Shown: positions 36,927 to 45,426, counted from the first letter of the stretch. The stretch: DNA of 64,000 nucleotides from an uncultured Desulfobacteraceae bacterium (GCA_913060875.1 CAJXSL010000001.1:372001-436000), one strand, 5' to 3'. Numbers and translations are program-made. Notes: a model not told the origin generated them from the letters alone.

Positions 36927-37865
36927 GTGAAAATCGCCGTCGTGGGATCGGGCGCCGTGGGCGGCTATTTCGGCGGCAGGCTGGCCCAGGCCGGGCATGA
37001 CGTTGCCTTCATCGCACGGGGTAGACATCTGGAGGCCATCCTGAAAGACGGGCTCCACGTGGAGAGCCTCCAGGGAGATTTTACGGTTCGCCCGACCAGG
37101 GCAACCGATGACCCCAGGGCGATCGGGCCGGTGGACGTGGTCCTTTGTTGCGTCAAGTCGTGGCAGGTGGCGGCCGCCGCCGAGATGATGCGCCTCCTGG
37201 TGGCATCGGAAACAGTCGTTATCCCGCTTCAAAATGGCGTCGAAGCCCACACGACCCTGGCCGAAGCGCTGGGGGGCGACCATGTACTGCCGGGCACATG
37301 TCGCTTGATCAGCATGATCAAAGCCCCCGGCCGGATTGTCCATGTGGGCGCCGATCCGTTTGTATCCTTCGGCGAACGGGATCATCGATCGAGCGAACGG
37401 GCCGAGGCAATTGCCGGTGCGTTTGCCGAGGCCCAAGGGCTTTCCGTCGCGGTGTCGGAAAACATCCTGGCGGATCTGTGGAAGAAATTTATGTTGATCG
37501 CCCCCTGGGGCGGCGTCGGCGCACTCACACGCGCTCCCATCGGCGTGATGCGCAGTGTCCCGGAAACCCGTGCCATCCTGGAAAAGTCGATCCGCGAGGT
37601 GTTTGCGGTCGCCACGGCCCACGATGTGATCCTGGATGAAGCGGCTGCGGATACGATCATCCGCTTTATCGATAAGCTGCCCCATGACGGCACGGCCTCC
37701 ATGCAACGGGACATTATGGCCGGACGTCCTTCGGAACTGCACGAACAAACCGGTGCGGTGGTCAGATTCGGTGAGGCCGTTGGGGTGGCGATACCGGCCA
37801 ACCGCTTTATCTATCACAGCCTGCTGCCGCTGGAACAGAAGGCCCGGGGCGAGATTGAATTTTAA
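36927..37865 (+). CDS. 2-Dehydropantoate 2-reductase family protein
   Basis: 312 residues from a GTG start with GAGAGGAGG upstream. NADP-binding GSGAVGGYFGGRLAQAGHDV, the VDVVLCCVKSWQ strand, the catalytic-lysine region LWKKFMLIAPWGGVGALTRAP and the C-terminal DGTASMQRDIMAGRPSELHEQTG are ApbA/PanE features. PanE reduces ketopantoate to pantoate for coenzyme A. Many paralogues act on other 2-ketoacids, so the pathway is not certain; no other pantothenate genes are near. Confidence 0.88.
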   Translation: MKIAVVGSGAVGGYFGGRLAQAGHDVAFIARGRHLEAILKDGLHVESLQGDFTVRPTRATDDPRAIGPVDVVLCCVKSWQVAAAAEMMRLLVASETVVIPLQNGVEAHTTLAEALGGDHVLPGTCRLISMIKAPGRIVHVGADPFVSFGERDHRSSERAEAIAGAFAEAQGLSVAVSENILADLWKKFMLIAPWGGVGALTRAPIGVMRSVPETRAILEKSIREVFAVATAHDVILDEAAADTIIRFIDKLPHDGTASMQRDIMAGRPSELHEQTGAVVRFGEAVGVAIPANRFIYHSLLPLEQKARGEIEF

Positions 37866-37926
37866 TTTGGATGTTACTTTTCTTACCCGCGTAAGAAAAG
37901 ATGGTCCCGTAAAAAGTATTTTACTT

Positions 37927-37996
37927 GTCATTCCGGACTTGATCCGGAATCTCTAACCTATACATATCAATAGATTCCGGCTTCCGCCGGAATGAC
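37927..37996. repeat. Palindromic repeat C, copy 1
   Basis: GTCATTCCGGACTTGATCC opens and CTTCCGCCGGAATGAC closes an inverted repeat, with GGAATCT and AGATTCC pairing further in. A second copy is at 54169-54263. This is the widespread type of intergenic palindrome with CATTCCGG ends. A family D-like fragment (TTTTCTTACCCGCGTAAGAAAAG) stands just before it. Confidence 0.75.
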
Positions 37997-38135
37997 CAAT
38001 GATGCCAAACCCCTAACGCGTCAATTGCAGCACAGTTTCTTCCGCTGGAATGACGTTTAAACGGGAAGTGCTGTGTTGGCTTTAGGCCGCCCGTTTTGCT
38101 GGAGGAGCCTCTCATTTTGCTTAAGGTGACAGACG

Positions 38136-38675
38136 CTATTTCGTATCACTTTGATGCTTTTCAGATACTGCATTGATCTGATCCAGCGTTGCCTGCCGGA
38201 GGGTGGCCAGATCCTGTCGGCAAGTGGGATTTTTCAGCGGATTGGGCACCACGGCCGAGCCTTCGATGCGGTCGCGATCGGATAGTTCTTTGGCAAATGC
38301 TTCCTGGCCGTTCTGCAGCAGGTCGGCCTGTTGGCGGCGGTGGTTCTCCAAAATGCCCTTCAGGGGGGCGCACGCCTCCGGCGCCAGGTTTTCCAGAAGC
38401 GCCAGCCAGCGGTCGTTGCCCCGGTCCGGGTCGAACCGGCGGATAACGGCGTGCGTCAGGAGATGATGGTCTTCGATTTTCATCTCCGCCTGCAATGTGC
38501 GTGCTTTGTCGACAAGCCCATCGACGGTCAAGGCGCCGTCCGCATATTGCTGCAGCAGGCCCTGGAGGCGCTTTTCATAATCCTCCCGCTGCTGCTTGTT
38601 TTTTTCTTCGTCGGAGAGGGACAGGTGGCGTGTCCGCTCCATGACAAGGTCCAGTGTGCTTTTTATCTCGCTCAT
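38136..38675 (-). CDS. Conserved-looking helical protein, unknown
   Basis: 179 residues from MSEIKST, chosen because it starts a strongly helical, charged protein with AGGA upstream; the longer frame reaches into repeat and non-coding DNA. It contains SDEEKNKQQREDYEKRLQG, a DGLVDKARTLQAEM segment and a C-terminal half with NHRRQQADLLQNGQE. No signal peptide and no metal site. I do not recognise the family. Its neighbours (PanE-like, acyl-CoA enzyme divergent) give no clue. Confidence 0.7.
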   Translation of the reverse strand: MSEIKSTLDLVMERTRHLSLSDEEKNKQQREDYEKRLQGLLQQYADGALTVDGLVDKARTLQAEMKIEDHHLLTHAVIRRFDPDRGNDRWLALLENLAPEACAPLKGILENHRRQQADLLQNGQEAFAKELSDRDRIEGSAVVPNPLKNPTCRQDLATLRQATLDQINAVSEKHQSDTK

Positions 38676-39145
38676 GATGTTTGGTCCTATATAGTGTCCA
38701 TCCATAAATGGCATCTTTTGGCCCCGATCGGCGTCAAGCGTATGCATTCGGATTCGACCCGAATGGTCGGGTTGAAACCCACCACATGACAGTTTCAATC
38801 TGGATGTAAAACAACCGCCGTTGCGGGTCAAGCACGTACGTAATTCACGATCGGATGGCTCGACAGGTTCTGCCGCCGTGGTTAAGATAAGGCTATAAGA
38901 TTCCCTGCGGACCAACCTGTCATCCGGCAACGCGAATTTTTCTCCCTGTGTTTCCGATTCCGGACAACCCCTGGCGTTGTAAAGCGGATCTCTTCTTTTC
39001 CGAATCACTGAATCGGATTTTTCGGTCTCCCTTTTTTGTCTGAACTTCAAGCGATGCGTTGTGATCTTCAATGCTGACAGCATTTCTATCGGATCATTGC
39101 CCGGACAGGGAATCCCCATCCGACCGTCAGCGGAGCAACCGATCC
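38676..39145. other. 470-bp divergent intergenic region
   Basis: Between the unknown helical protein and the acyl-CoA enzyme. At 38708-38734 it holds a half copy of palindromic element B3 (GGCATCTTTTGGCCCC ... CGGCG, matching 41587 onward), without a clear matching right arm. The last 150 bases are T-rich on the plus strand and would carry the promoter of the next gene. Confidence 0.45.
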
Positions 39146-41050
39146 ATGCCAGCCAAACGCAACCCAAAGGATCCGTGGCGAAAACTGGTGTCCCCGCCGG
39201 AGAAGATCCTCAACCGCATCCGCCCGGGCATGCGCATTTTTCTCAGCACCGGTCTGGCGGAGCCCCGAAGCTTCGTCAAGGCTCTTATGACGACGTCCAC
39301 GGCCAACCTGACGGATCTGGAACTGATCCAGCTGGTCAGCCTCAGCGACGTGATGGCGCCACAGGCCCTGCGGGGGCAGAAATACCGTCTGAAAACCTTC
39401 TTCCCGGGCAAATCGGCGCACGGGCGCATCACCGAAGGCTCGGTGGACCTGATCCCCAGCCGTTTCGGCCGCATCGCCTCCCTGTTCCAATCCGGCCGCA
39501 TCGCCGTCGACGTGGCGGTATTGCAGGTCACGCCGCCGGATGATTCCGGATACTGCAGTTTGGGGGTGTCCGTGGACGTGGGGCGCATTGCCATGTCCCA
39601 GGCCGCCCTCAAGATCGGCGAGATCAATCCGCGGGTGCCCTGCACCCTGGGCGACACGCTGGTTCCGGTAGACGAGTTCGATGCCCTGATGGCCGGCGAG
39701 GCGCTGCCGCCCTACCTCCGGCGGCCGACGGTCGACCGGGTGCATGCCATGCTCGCCGCCAACGTTGCCGATCTGGTGGAGGATGGCAGTTGTATGGCCT
39801 TTTCTTTCGGCCCGCTCTACGAGGCACTGGCAGTCCATCTGGCCACGCGGCGTCATCTGGGCGTGCATTCGCCTTTTATGACGGACGCCCTGATGGACCT
39901 GATCGCCTCCGGGGCGGTCAGCAATCGCCGCAAGGAGGTTTTCCAGGGACGCTCGGTGGCGGCTTATGCCATCGGCACCAAAGCCCTCATGACCTGGCTC
40001 GACCGCAACCCCCTGGTGGAGTTCCAGACCATCGAGCGCGTTTTCAATCCGGCCACCATTGGCCGCAATCCGCATTTCGTGGCGGTCTACCCGGTCAAAG
40101 CGGTGGATATTTCCGGTCAGGTGCTGTTGCGGGCCGGCGAGCGTTATGCCGGCACCGGTTCGGCCGAAGTACTCGATTTCTGCAGCGGGGCCGAAATAGC
40201 CCCCTTCGGGCGCAGTATTTTTGCCCTGCCCAGCCGCAGTCCCGCCGGCCGGTCGAACATCCGGGTGAGCGTGGCCCGGGGCCGCCACCCCTTCGGGCTC
40301 AAAGGCTCGGTCGATCTCGTGGTCACGGAGTTCGGCGTGGCCGACCTGGGCGGGCGCACCGTAAGGGAACGGGCCCAGGCCATGATCGATATCGCCCATC
40401 CGGATGACCGCAATGCCTTGATCGAAGCTGCCAAAGCGCGCGGGGTTCTCTATCACGACCAGATTTTTCTGCCCGGCAGCGCCCGGCTGTATCCTTCCGA
40501 AATCAGTTTCAGCACCACCTTCAAGAACGGTCAGGACATGCGGTTTCGCCCCATTCGGCCCTCCGACGAGGAGGGCATGCGGCGGCTTTTCTACCGGTTC
40601 TCCGACGAAGGCGTCTATTCGCGCTATTTCACCCCCCTGCGGAGCATGCCCCATGGACGCATGCAGCAATATGTCAATGTGGACTGGACCACCACCATGG
40701 CCATCGTGGGGTTGGTGGGCCCTCCCGGGCAGGGGCGGATTGTGGCCGAAGGGCGCTATATTCGTGATCCGCATCACCCCATGGCCGACCTGGTTTTCGT
40801 CGTGGACCCGGACCACCAGGGGCTCGGGGTCGCCTCCTACATCTATCGTCTGCTGATCGACCTGGCCCGTCAACGCGGTATCAAGGGGTTTACGGCGGAA
40901 GTTCTTTTCTCCAACCAGGCCATGATGAAAGTTTTCCGCAAAGGCCCCTTCCCGGTGCAGGCGGTTCTGGACAGCGGCATCTATTTTCTGACCATTCCCT
41001 TCGAAGCCGATCTGCCGTCCCTGGGGCCGCCTTATGCAGCGTCGACGTAA
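39146..41050 (+). CDS. Acetyl-CoA hydrolase/transferase fused to a GNAT domain
   Basis: 634 residues from MPAKRNP (GGAG upstream; a longer start at 39071 is possible). Residues about 1-440 are a CoA-transferase family I acetyl-CoA hydrolase/transferase (IRPGMRIFLSTGLAEPRSFVKAL, QVTPPDDSGYCSLG, the glutamate-bearing ERVFNPATIGRNP region, VVTEFGVADLGG). Residues about 450-610 are a GCN5-type acetyltransferase (FRPIRPSDEEGMRRLF, VDPDHQGLGVASYIY). This fusion is known in several Proteobacteria. It would interconvert acyl-CoA and acids, with an acetyl-transfer module of unknown target. Repeat A copy 2 starts inside its stop codon. Confidence 0.9.
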   Translation: MPAKRNPKDPWRKLVSPPEKILNRIRPGMRIFLSTGLAEPRSFVKALMTTSTANLTDLELIQLVSLSDVMAPQALRGQKYRLKTFFPGKSAHGRITEGSVDLIPSRFGRIASLFQSGRIAVDVAVLQVTPPDDSGYCSLGVSVDVGRIAMSQAALKIGEINPRVPCTLGDTLVPVDEFDALMAGEALPPYLRRPTVDRVHAMLAANVADLVEDGSCMAFSFGPLYEALAVHLATRRHLGVHSPFMTDALMDLIASGAVSNRRKEVFQGRSVAAYAIGTKALMTWLDRNPLVEFQTIERVFNPATIGRNPHFVAVYPVKAVDISGQVLLRAGERYAGTGSAEVLDFCSGAEIAPFGRSIFALPSRSPAGRSNIRVSVARGRHPFGLKGSVDLVVTEFGVADLGGRTVRERAQAMIDIAHPDDRNALIEAAKARGVLYHDQIFLPGSARLYPSEISFSTTFKNGQDMRFRPIRPSDEEGMRRLFYRFSDEGVYSRYFTPLRSMPHGRMQQYVNVDWTTTMAIVGLVGPPGQGRIVAEGRYIRDPHHPMADLVFVVDPDHQGLGVASYIYRLLIDLARQRGIKGFTAEVLFSNQAMMKVFRKGPFPVQAVLDSGIYFLTIPFEADLPSLGPPYAAST

Positions 41051-41187
41051 CCCGAGCATTTCTTCACCCTTCGGGCGCGCCCGAGATGCCCATTGACCGC
41101 GTTATTAGGGGCTTGCGGTAGCATGTGTACAGCAGCGCCCCTGATGCCTTATCAATGAACATCTCGAACACGTGAAATATCCGGGTT
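41049..41187. repeat. Palindromic element A, copy 2
   Basis: Starts AACCCGAGCATTTC (its first bases form the TAA stop of the preceding gene), contains the core TTATTAGGGGCTTGCGGTAG and GCGCCCCTGATGCC, and ends ACGTGAAATATCCGGGTT. It is bounded by inverted ends of about 17 bases. Confidence 0.85.
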
Positions 41188-41234
41188 GTGGTGTCAGCGT
41201 TTATTCCAAGCCTGGGTGCTGTTCTGCCGGTCGG

Positions 41235-41263
41235 TTGACATGGGGCCCGGCCTATGCTAGAGC
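41235..41263 (+). promoter_or_regulatory. Sigma-70-type promoter of the riboswitch transcript
   Basis: TTGACA at 41235-41240, a 17-base spacer ending TATGC, and TAGAGC at 41258-41263, with the TG of an extended -10 in front. The start of transcription would fall about 20-30 bases before the conserved riboswitch sequence. The match and position are good, but the promoter is only predicted. Confidence 0.6.
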
Positions 41264-41289
41264 GTGGCGAAAATTAGATACAGGTATAC

Positions 41290-41505
41290 GGTTCCTTTCG
41301 CAGGAACGAGGCCTCCTTCGAACGCCGCAAACGTTTCGATGGGGCCCGAAGAGGGAAGCCGGCGCAATTCCGGCACGGACCCGCCGCTGTGAGTGCGGAC
41401 GAAAACCCGAACATGCCACTGGGAGGCAGGGCTGTTGACGCAGCCTTCCGGGAAGGCCGGGTGACTAGGACGATGCACGAGTCAGAAGACCTGCCGCATA
41501 CCCCA
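41290..41505 (+). promoter_or_regulatory. Cobalamin (B12) riboswitch
   Basis: All conserved blocks are present in order: GAGGGAAGCCGG, AATTCCGGCACGGACCCG, CCGCTGTGAG, the B12-box core GCCACTGGG, GGGAAGGCC, and the end GAGTCAGAAGACCTGCC. This is the classical aptamer that binds adenosylcobalamin and lowers expression of the downstream gene when B12 is ample. An intrinsic terminator follows at 41534-41571. The next gene is the SSS symporter at 41759. Confidence 0.95.
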
Positions 41506-41533
41506 ACATAAAACCTGGACGGAGAAGGTAAAT

Positions 41534-41571
41534 CCCCGGGCTGACGATCTTGTCGGTCCGGGGTTTTTTTT
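41534..41571 (+). terminator. Riboswitch expression-platform terminator
   Basis: CCCCGG pairs with CCGGGG around an 18-base loop region, followed by eight T. It stands 30 bases after the riboswitch end, the right place for B12-dependent transcription termination. Confidence 0.88.
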
Positions 41572-41714
41572 ATGGCCGATCAGGAACGGCATCTTTTGGC
41601 CCCGGCCGGCGTTCTCACTCTTCTGAAATCCTCGACGTAGCGCAGCTGCGCCTGCGGCTTCAGAATCGCTGCGGCCTTGGCCGGAACCAAAATCTACCGT
41701 TTCTGGTCGGCCAT
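41572..41714. repeat. Palindromic element B3 between riboswitch and gene
   Basis: Ends ATGGCCGATCAGGAACGGCA and (inverted) ATGGCCGACCAGAAACGGTA pair with few mismatches over about 36 bases; TTTTGG words and an inner TTCTGAA pair follow. It occupies nearly the whole space between the terminator and the symporter start (45 bases remain). Part of it recurs at 38708-38734. Confidence 0.75.
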
Positions 41715-41758
41715 AATGAGCTTTTTGCATGGACATAACACGATTTTTATAAGGAGCA

Positions 41759-43654
41759 ATGATGGGTGGATTGCAGATGTTTCTGTTGATGTTGGCCGTT
41801 TATCTTGGCGTGCTGGTGGGGATTGGTTTGTATTTCAACCGGCGGCAACGCTCTGTCACGGATTTCTGGCTGGCCGGGCGCAGGGTGGGGGCGGTGAACA
41901 CCGGTTTTTCGGCTGCGGCATCCTGGCTGACAGCCGGCGCCATCCTGGCGGTGATCGGGTTTTTCATGCTCAACGGCATGGGGTCGGTCTGGGGGTTCGT
42001 GGCCCCCAACATCCTGGCCCTGCTGATCATCGCCCTGTTGGCCAAACGCCTGAAACGCCTGCCGGCCATCACCCAGCCGGAACTTCTGGAACTGCGCTAC
42101 TCATCTGCGGTCCGGGCACCGGTGGCCGTGATCATCACCATCGTCATGATCCTGTTCGCGGTGGCCGACATCAAGGGATTCGCCTTTCTATTGCAGGTCT
42201 ACTACGGATTGAGTCCGGTCTGGGCGGCGGTCATCGTGGCCCTGGCCGTGTCAGTTTACGTGACCCTGGGGGGCTTTTCCGCCGTCGTATGGACGGACAC
42301 CCTGCAGTACCTGCTGCTGGCCGTTTTTGCCGTCGCCCTGGCCTTTGTGGCCGCCGATGCGGCCACCATGGCTCCTGGTTCCGGGGATGGCATCGGCGCT
42401 TTCCAGACGTTGATGGGAACGGCGCCCGACGGTTGGTGGAATCCGCTGTCCGTCGGGGTTCCTGCGGCCCTGATCTTTTCCCTGGCCATTATTCCGGGTT
42501 GGGTCACCGAGCAGGATCCCTGGCAGCGGGTGTGGGCCGCCCGGAACGCTGCTTCGGCCCGCATCGGGATGACGGTGGGCGCCCTGCTGATCATGGTGGT
42601 GTTTTCCGCCTGTGCGATCATTGCCCTCAGCCTCAATCGCATCTACCCGGAGATTGCCGCCCTGGGGTTCCCGGCCGGCATGGCCAAGGCCGAGCCCGCT
42701 CTTCTGAATTTTATCACCAGCGGCCGGTTTTCAGCCTTTGTGGTGGCGCTGACCGCCATCGGCCTTGCGGCGGCGGCCATGTCCTGCGCCGACACCTTTG
42801 CCACTTCGGGTGCGTCCTGCCTGTCGCGTGACATCTACCAGCGGTTTATCAAACCGGAGGCCACCATGGCCGAGATGCTCATGGTAAACCGGATCAGTGT
42901 CCTGGTGATCATCCTGTCCGCCACGGCGGTTTCCTTTCTTATCGACAGCATCATCGATGCCATTCACATCGCCACCTTCATCGCCAGCGCGGCCTGTTTT
43001 TTTCCCCTCATGGGCGGGATTTTCTGGAAACGGGCCACCCGGGAAGGGGCCATGGCCGGCCTGATGACCGGGGCCACCGTTCAGATTCTGCTGGTGGGGG
43101 CGGATTTGGCCCGCACCGCACCCATGGCGCCGCCCTATCTTGAGACCATCAGTCCTCTTCTGATGGGGCACGGCATCCTGGTGGGCATGGGGTTGAGTGC
43201 GGCCGCCTACGTCGGCACCAGTCTCCTGACGCCAGCGCCGGAACCGATCCGCCTGGCCCCCTTTTTCGGGGATGAAGCCCAGAGCCTGGCGGCGGCCAAT
43301 GCCGCGGCGACCGAGGCGCCTGCGTCGGCTCCCGAGGCCTTTGCCGGGGAACTGACCTTCAAGCCCAACGGGGAACGCACCCTGATCCAGGCCAGCCTGC
43401 GCAACGGCCGGCCGATCCAGTGGCAATCACTGGTGGCGCGGCTGAAAAAGGCCCATCCGGCCTGGGTCAACCCGGGCGGGTTCGATGCGGTCTATCGATT
43501 GACCGATCCGGATCTGTTGGGGTGCGTCATGATCACCCGCGGCCGGACCGCGCACGAAATCTGGCTCCAGGCCGAGCCCAGAAACCCGATGGCGTCCGTT
43601 CGCCGGGTGGAGTTTGTGAGGGCCTACCGGGAATTGGAGGCGCTGCTGGTATAG
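41759..43654 (+). CDS. SSS-family Na+/solute symporter under B12 control
   Basis: 631 residues with about 13 membrane helices, AAGGAG five bases before the ATG. Family signatures include SVTDFWLAGRRVGAVNTGFSAAASWLTAG-type core segments, LGGFSAVVWTDTLQYLLL, the GWVTEQDPWQRVWAAR segment, and AMSCADTFATSGASCLSRDIYQRF. The C-terminal 120 residues are soluble and unlike plain SSS transporters (ELTFKPNGERTLIQASLRNGRP, FDAVYRLTDPDLLG), a likely regulatory domain. The B12 riboswitch upstream suggests uptake of cobalamin, a precursor, or a solute needed when B12 is scarce. The substrate is inference. Confidence 0.9.
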   Translation: MMGGLQMFLLMLAVYLGVLVGIGLYFNRRQRSVTDFWLAGRRVGAVNTGFSAAASWLTAGAILAVIGFFMLNGMGSVWGFVAPNILALLIIALLAKRLKRLPAITQPELLELRYSSAVRAPVAVIITIVMILFAVADIKGFAFLLQVYYGLSPVWAAVIVALAVSVYVTLGGFSAVVWTDTLQYLLLAVFAVALAFVAADAATMAPGSGDGIGAFQTLMGTAPDGWWNPLSVGVPAALIFSLAIIPGWVTEQDPWQRVWAARNAASARIGMTVGALLIMVVFSACAIIALSLNRIYPEIAALGFPAGMAKAEPALLNFITSGRFSAFVVALTAIGLAAAAMSCADTFATSGASCLSRDIYQRFIKPEATMAEMLMVNRISVLVIILSATAVSFLIDSIIDAIHIATFIASAACFFPLMGGIFWKRATREGAMAGLMTGATVQILLVGADLARTAPMAPPYLETISPLLMGHGILVGMGLSAAAYVGTSLLTPAPEPIRLAPFFGDEAQSLAAANAAATEAPASAPEAFAGELTFKPNGERTLIQASLRNGRPIQWQSLVARLKKAHPAWVNPGGFDAVYRLTDPDLLGCVMITRGRTAHEIWLQAEPRNPMASVRRVEFVRAYRELEALLV

Positions 43655-44035
43655 GGCGCGTTGATTCGCCGGAGAATCTGATCTTAAATAATGTCGCGCG
43701 CATGGATGGCGGGGAACCTGGGTGATGAATCGGAGTATTTGATTTTATTATTCCTTTTCTTTTCCGGAAAAGAAAAGGAATCAAAAGAAACCGCCCGCGC
43801 CCCGCTTGATCCTGCGCGTCGTCGGAGCGGCCGGAGCACGCGGAAACTCGCCCGCCTTCGCTTGGGCTACGGCGGGCTCAGCCAGTCCGCGCGCTTTTTT
43901 CCGTCCGCCCCGCCGATGCTCGGCGCGGGACAATGGGAACACCAAAACCAGAAGCTAAAATCCCTTTTATTTGCCCTCTTCGAGGACACTGCATTGGATC
44001 TTTCGCGCTGAGGGAAGCGTTTTAATTCAACACCC
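43655..44035. other. 380-bp intergenic region with repeat D copy 2
   Basis: Between convergent genes (symporter and MsrA). No gene is seen. Most of it is the GC-rich repeat D at 43741-43940, which opens with the palindrome CCTTTTCTTTTCCGGAAAAG. It could act as a two-way terminator for both genes. Confidence 0.55.
43741..43940. repeat. GC-rich dispersed repeat D, copy 2
   Basis: Opens with a perfect palindrome around TTTTCCGGAAAA, then ATCAAAAGAAACCGCCCGCG, CGCGGAAACTCGCC, CGGCGGGCTCAG and GATGCTCGGCGCGGGACAAT. The motif order matches 33361-33551, with considerable divergence between the copies. Confidence 0.65.
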
Positions 44036-44842
44036 CTAGTCCTGAAACAGCCGTTCGATTTTTCGGCGGCCGGCCGGGCTCAGTCCCAGCGAATCGATTT
44101 CGCGGGATAGCTGCTCCAGGGTGCCGTAGCCGCCGACATAGCCGTTCAGACGGGCTGCGGCGGTGGAATCCACAATGTCCTGGTGCCGGGGATACATCCG
44201 CGACAGCTCCCGCATCAGGTCCGCCTCCCGTTTCAAGATGTATTTCTGGTGGTAATCCTCGGCCGGGGTGAAGGACCGCAGGGGAAGCACCTCGGTGCGC
44301 ACGGGTTGGCCGAGCCTGCTCTCGACCACGGCTTGGGATGCCAGGGCATGCTGCTGCTGTTGGTCGTCATGATAGAAGACGGCATGCAGGTACTGCCGTT
44401 TCCAGGACGGGCTCGTGGGTTGGTGACTCGCCCAGAAAAATGCCAATAAATCCTCGTAGCTGATGCGTTGGGGGTCGAAGTCCACCTGCACCGTTTCGGT
44501 GTGGTCGCCCATCTGGCGATAGGTGGGGTTGTCCATGCGCCCGCCGGCGTATCCCACGCGGGTTCGTATGACCCCTTCGATAGACCCGAACCGGGCCTCG
44601 ATGCCCCAGAATCAGCCCAGGCCGAAGGTGGCCGCGTCCAGGGTTTGCGGTGCCGACGCATCGATAGGGGGAATCTTGCCCGGTGAAAGGGGGGCAGGGG
44701 AATCAGATCTCATGACGGTCTCCTGTTGTTCGGCAGGGCCAAGGGTTCCGGTTTCCGGGGTCGGGGAACAGCCTGCCACGGCCCAAAACACGGCCAGGAC
44801 GAAAACGCGCCATATGGCTGTTCGGATAGCCTTGCGTCTCAT
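44036..44842 (-). CDS. msrA: Selenocysteine-containing MsrA lipoprotein
   Basis: Read as one 268-residue gene through an in-frame TGA at 44612-44614. Before it lie a signal peptide with lipobox AVAGCSPT, a linker, and AATFGLG; after it FWGIEARFGSIEGVIRTRVG and GYAGG, then the full MsrA fold (YRQMGDHTETVQVDFDP, FWASHQP, EDYHQKY). The TGA sits exactly at the catalytic cysteine of the GCFWG motif, so it most likely encodes selenocysteine. A bacterial SECIS-like stem (AGGCCCG-GTT-CGGGTCT) starts 14 bases after the TGA. It reduces methionine sulfoxide in envelope proteins. AAAGGAT precedes the ATG at 44842. A simple nonsense mutation is the alternative. Confidence 0.88.
44582..44598 (-). promoter_or_regulatory. 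Candidate bacterial SECIS hairpin
   Basis: Seven-base stem AGGCCCG/CGGGTCT (one G:T) with triloop GTT. The loop lies about 20 bases 3' of the UGA, within the 16-37 base window known for bacterial SECIS elements. The loop begins with G, as the SelB-binding consensus asks. Confidence 0.65.
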
Positions 44843-44970
44843 TGTCTTATCCTTTGCAGAAGCTTGGCAAGGGCGGTCCATCTGCGGGTGTGCCAATTTT
44901 TCGATACAACCGAAACCATAACCACGAATTCCGTCACGTCAGCAAACCCTCACTGTTATCGCCCGGATTC

Positions 44971-45426
44971 AGCCCGGATATTTCACGCGTTCGCGATGTT
45001 CATTGGACGGCATCAGGGGCGCCGCTGTACTTTTGCTACCGCAAGCCCCTGATAACGCCGCCAAGGGGCATCTCGGGATCATAAGGGTTCCAGGCGTCAA
45101 GGGGGCAAGGATCCAAGTGAAATACTAAAAAATTACAAAGAATGGCAAGGGTGGCAAAAAGCATATGCGCTTTGTTTGCATCTATATAGTGTATCGAAAC
45201 GTTTTCCAAAATTAGCAGTGGAAATTGGGTCAATCGAGCGAATGCTGAAAGCCCTGATTAAATCTCCAGAGAACAAACACTTGGCCACTTGAATCCTAGA
45301 CCCCTTGGACCCTTTCTCCCAACTAATTGGGAGAAGAACCGAAAATTATTACCCGAATAGATTTTATACCCCTGAATATGGGCTTAAAATTAATTGTGTA
45401 GAAAAAATTTCATGAAATGTTCGAGA
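44971..45426. repeat. Palindromic element A, copy 3 (expanded long form)
   Basis: Core from AGCCCGGATATTTCACG to GGCATCTCGGGAT (about 45087), then about 270 unrelated bases, then the tail found in copies 1 and 6 (TACCCCTGAATAT ... AAATTTCATGAAATGTTCG) ending near 45425. The GGTGAAAT junction seen in the other long copies is missing, as if rearranged. Confidence 0.65.
45314..45335. terminator. Perfect 9-bp hairpin within repeat A3
   Basis: TTCTCCCAA and TTGGGAGAA pair perfectly around CTAA. No T tract follows directly. It may be a remnant of an inserted palindrome rather than a functional terminator. Confidence 0.4.

Noticed and set aside
38136-39167. 343-residue version of the helical protein
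   Set aside because: The extra N-terminal 164 residues run through repeat-bearing intergenic DNA and have no family features; the ATG at 38675 is better.
44036-44557. MsrA as a truncated gene or pseudogene
   Set aside because: The single TGA is exactly at the catalytic residue, the frame is otherwise intact on both sides, and a SECIS-like stem follows; selenocysteine explains it better.
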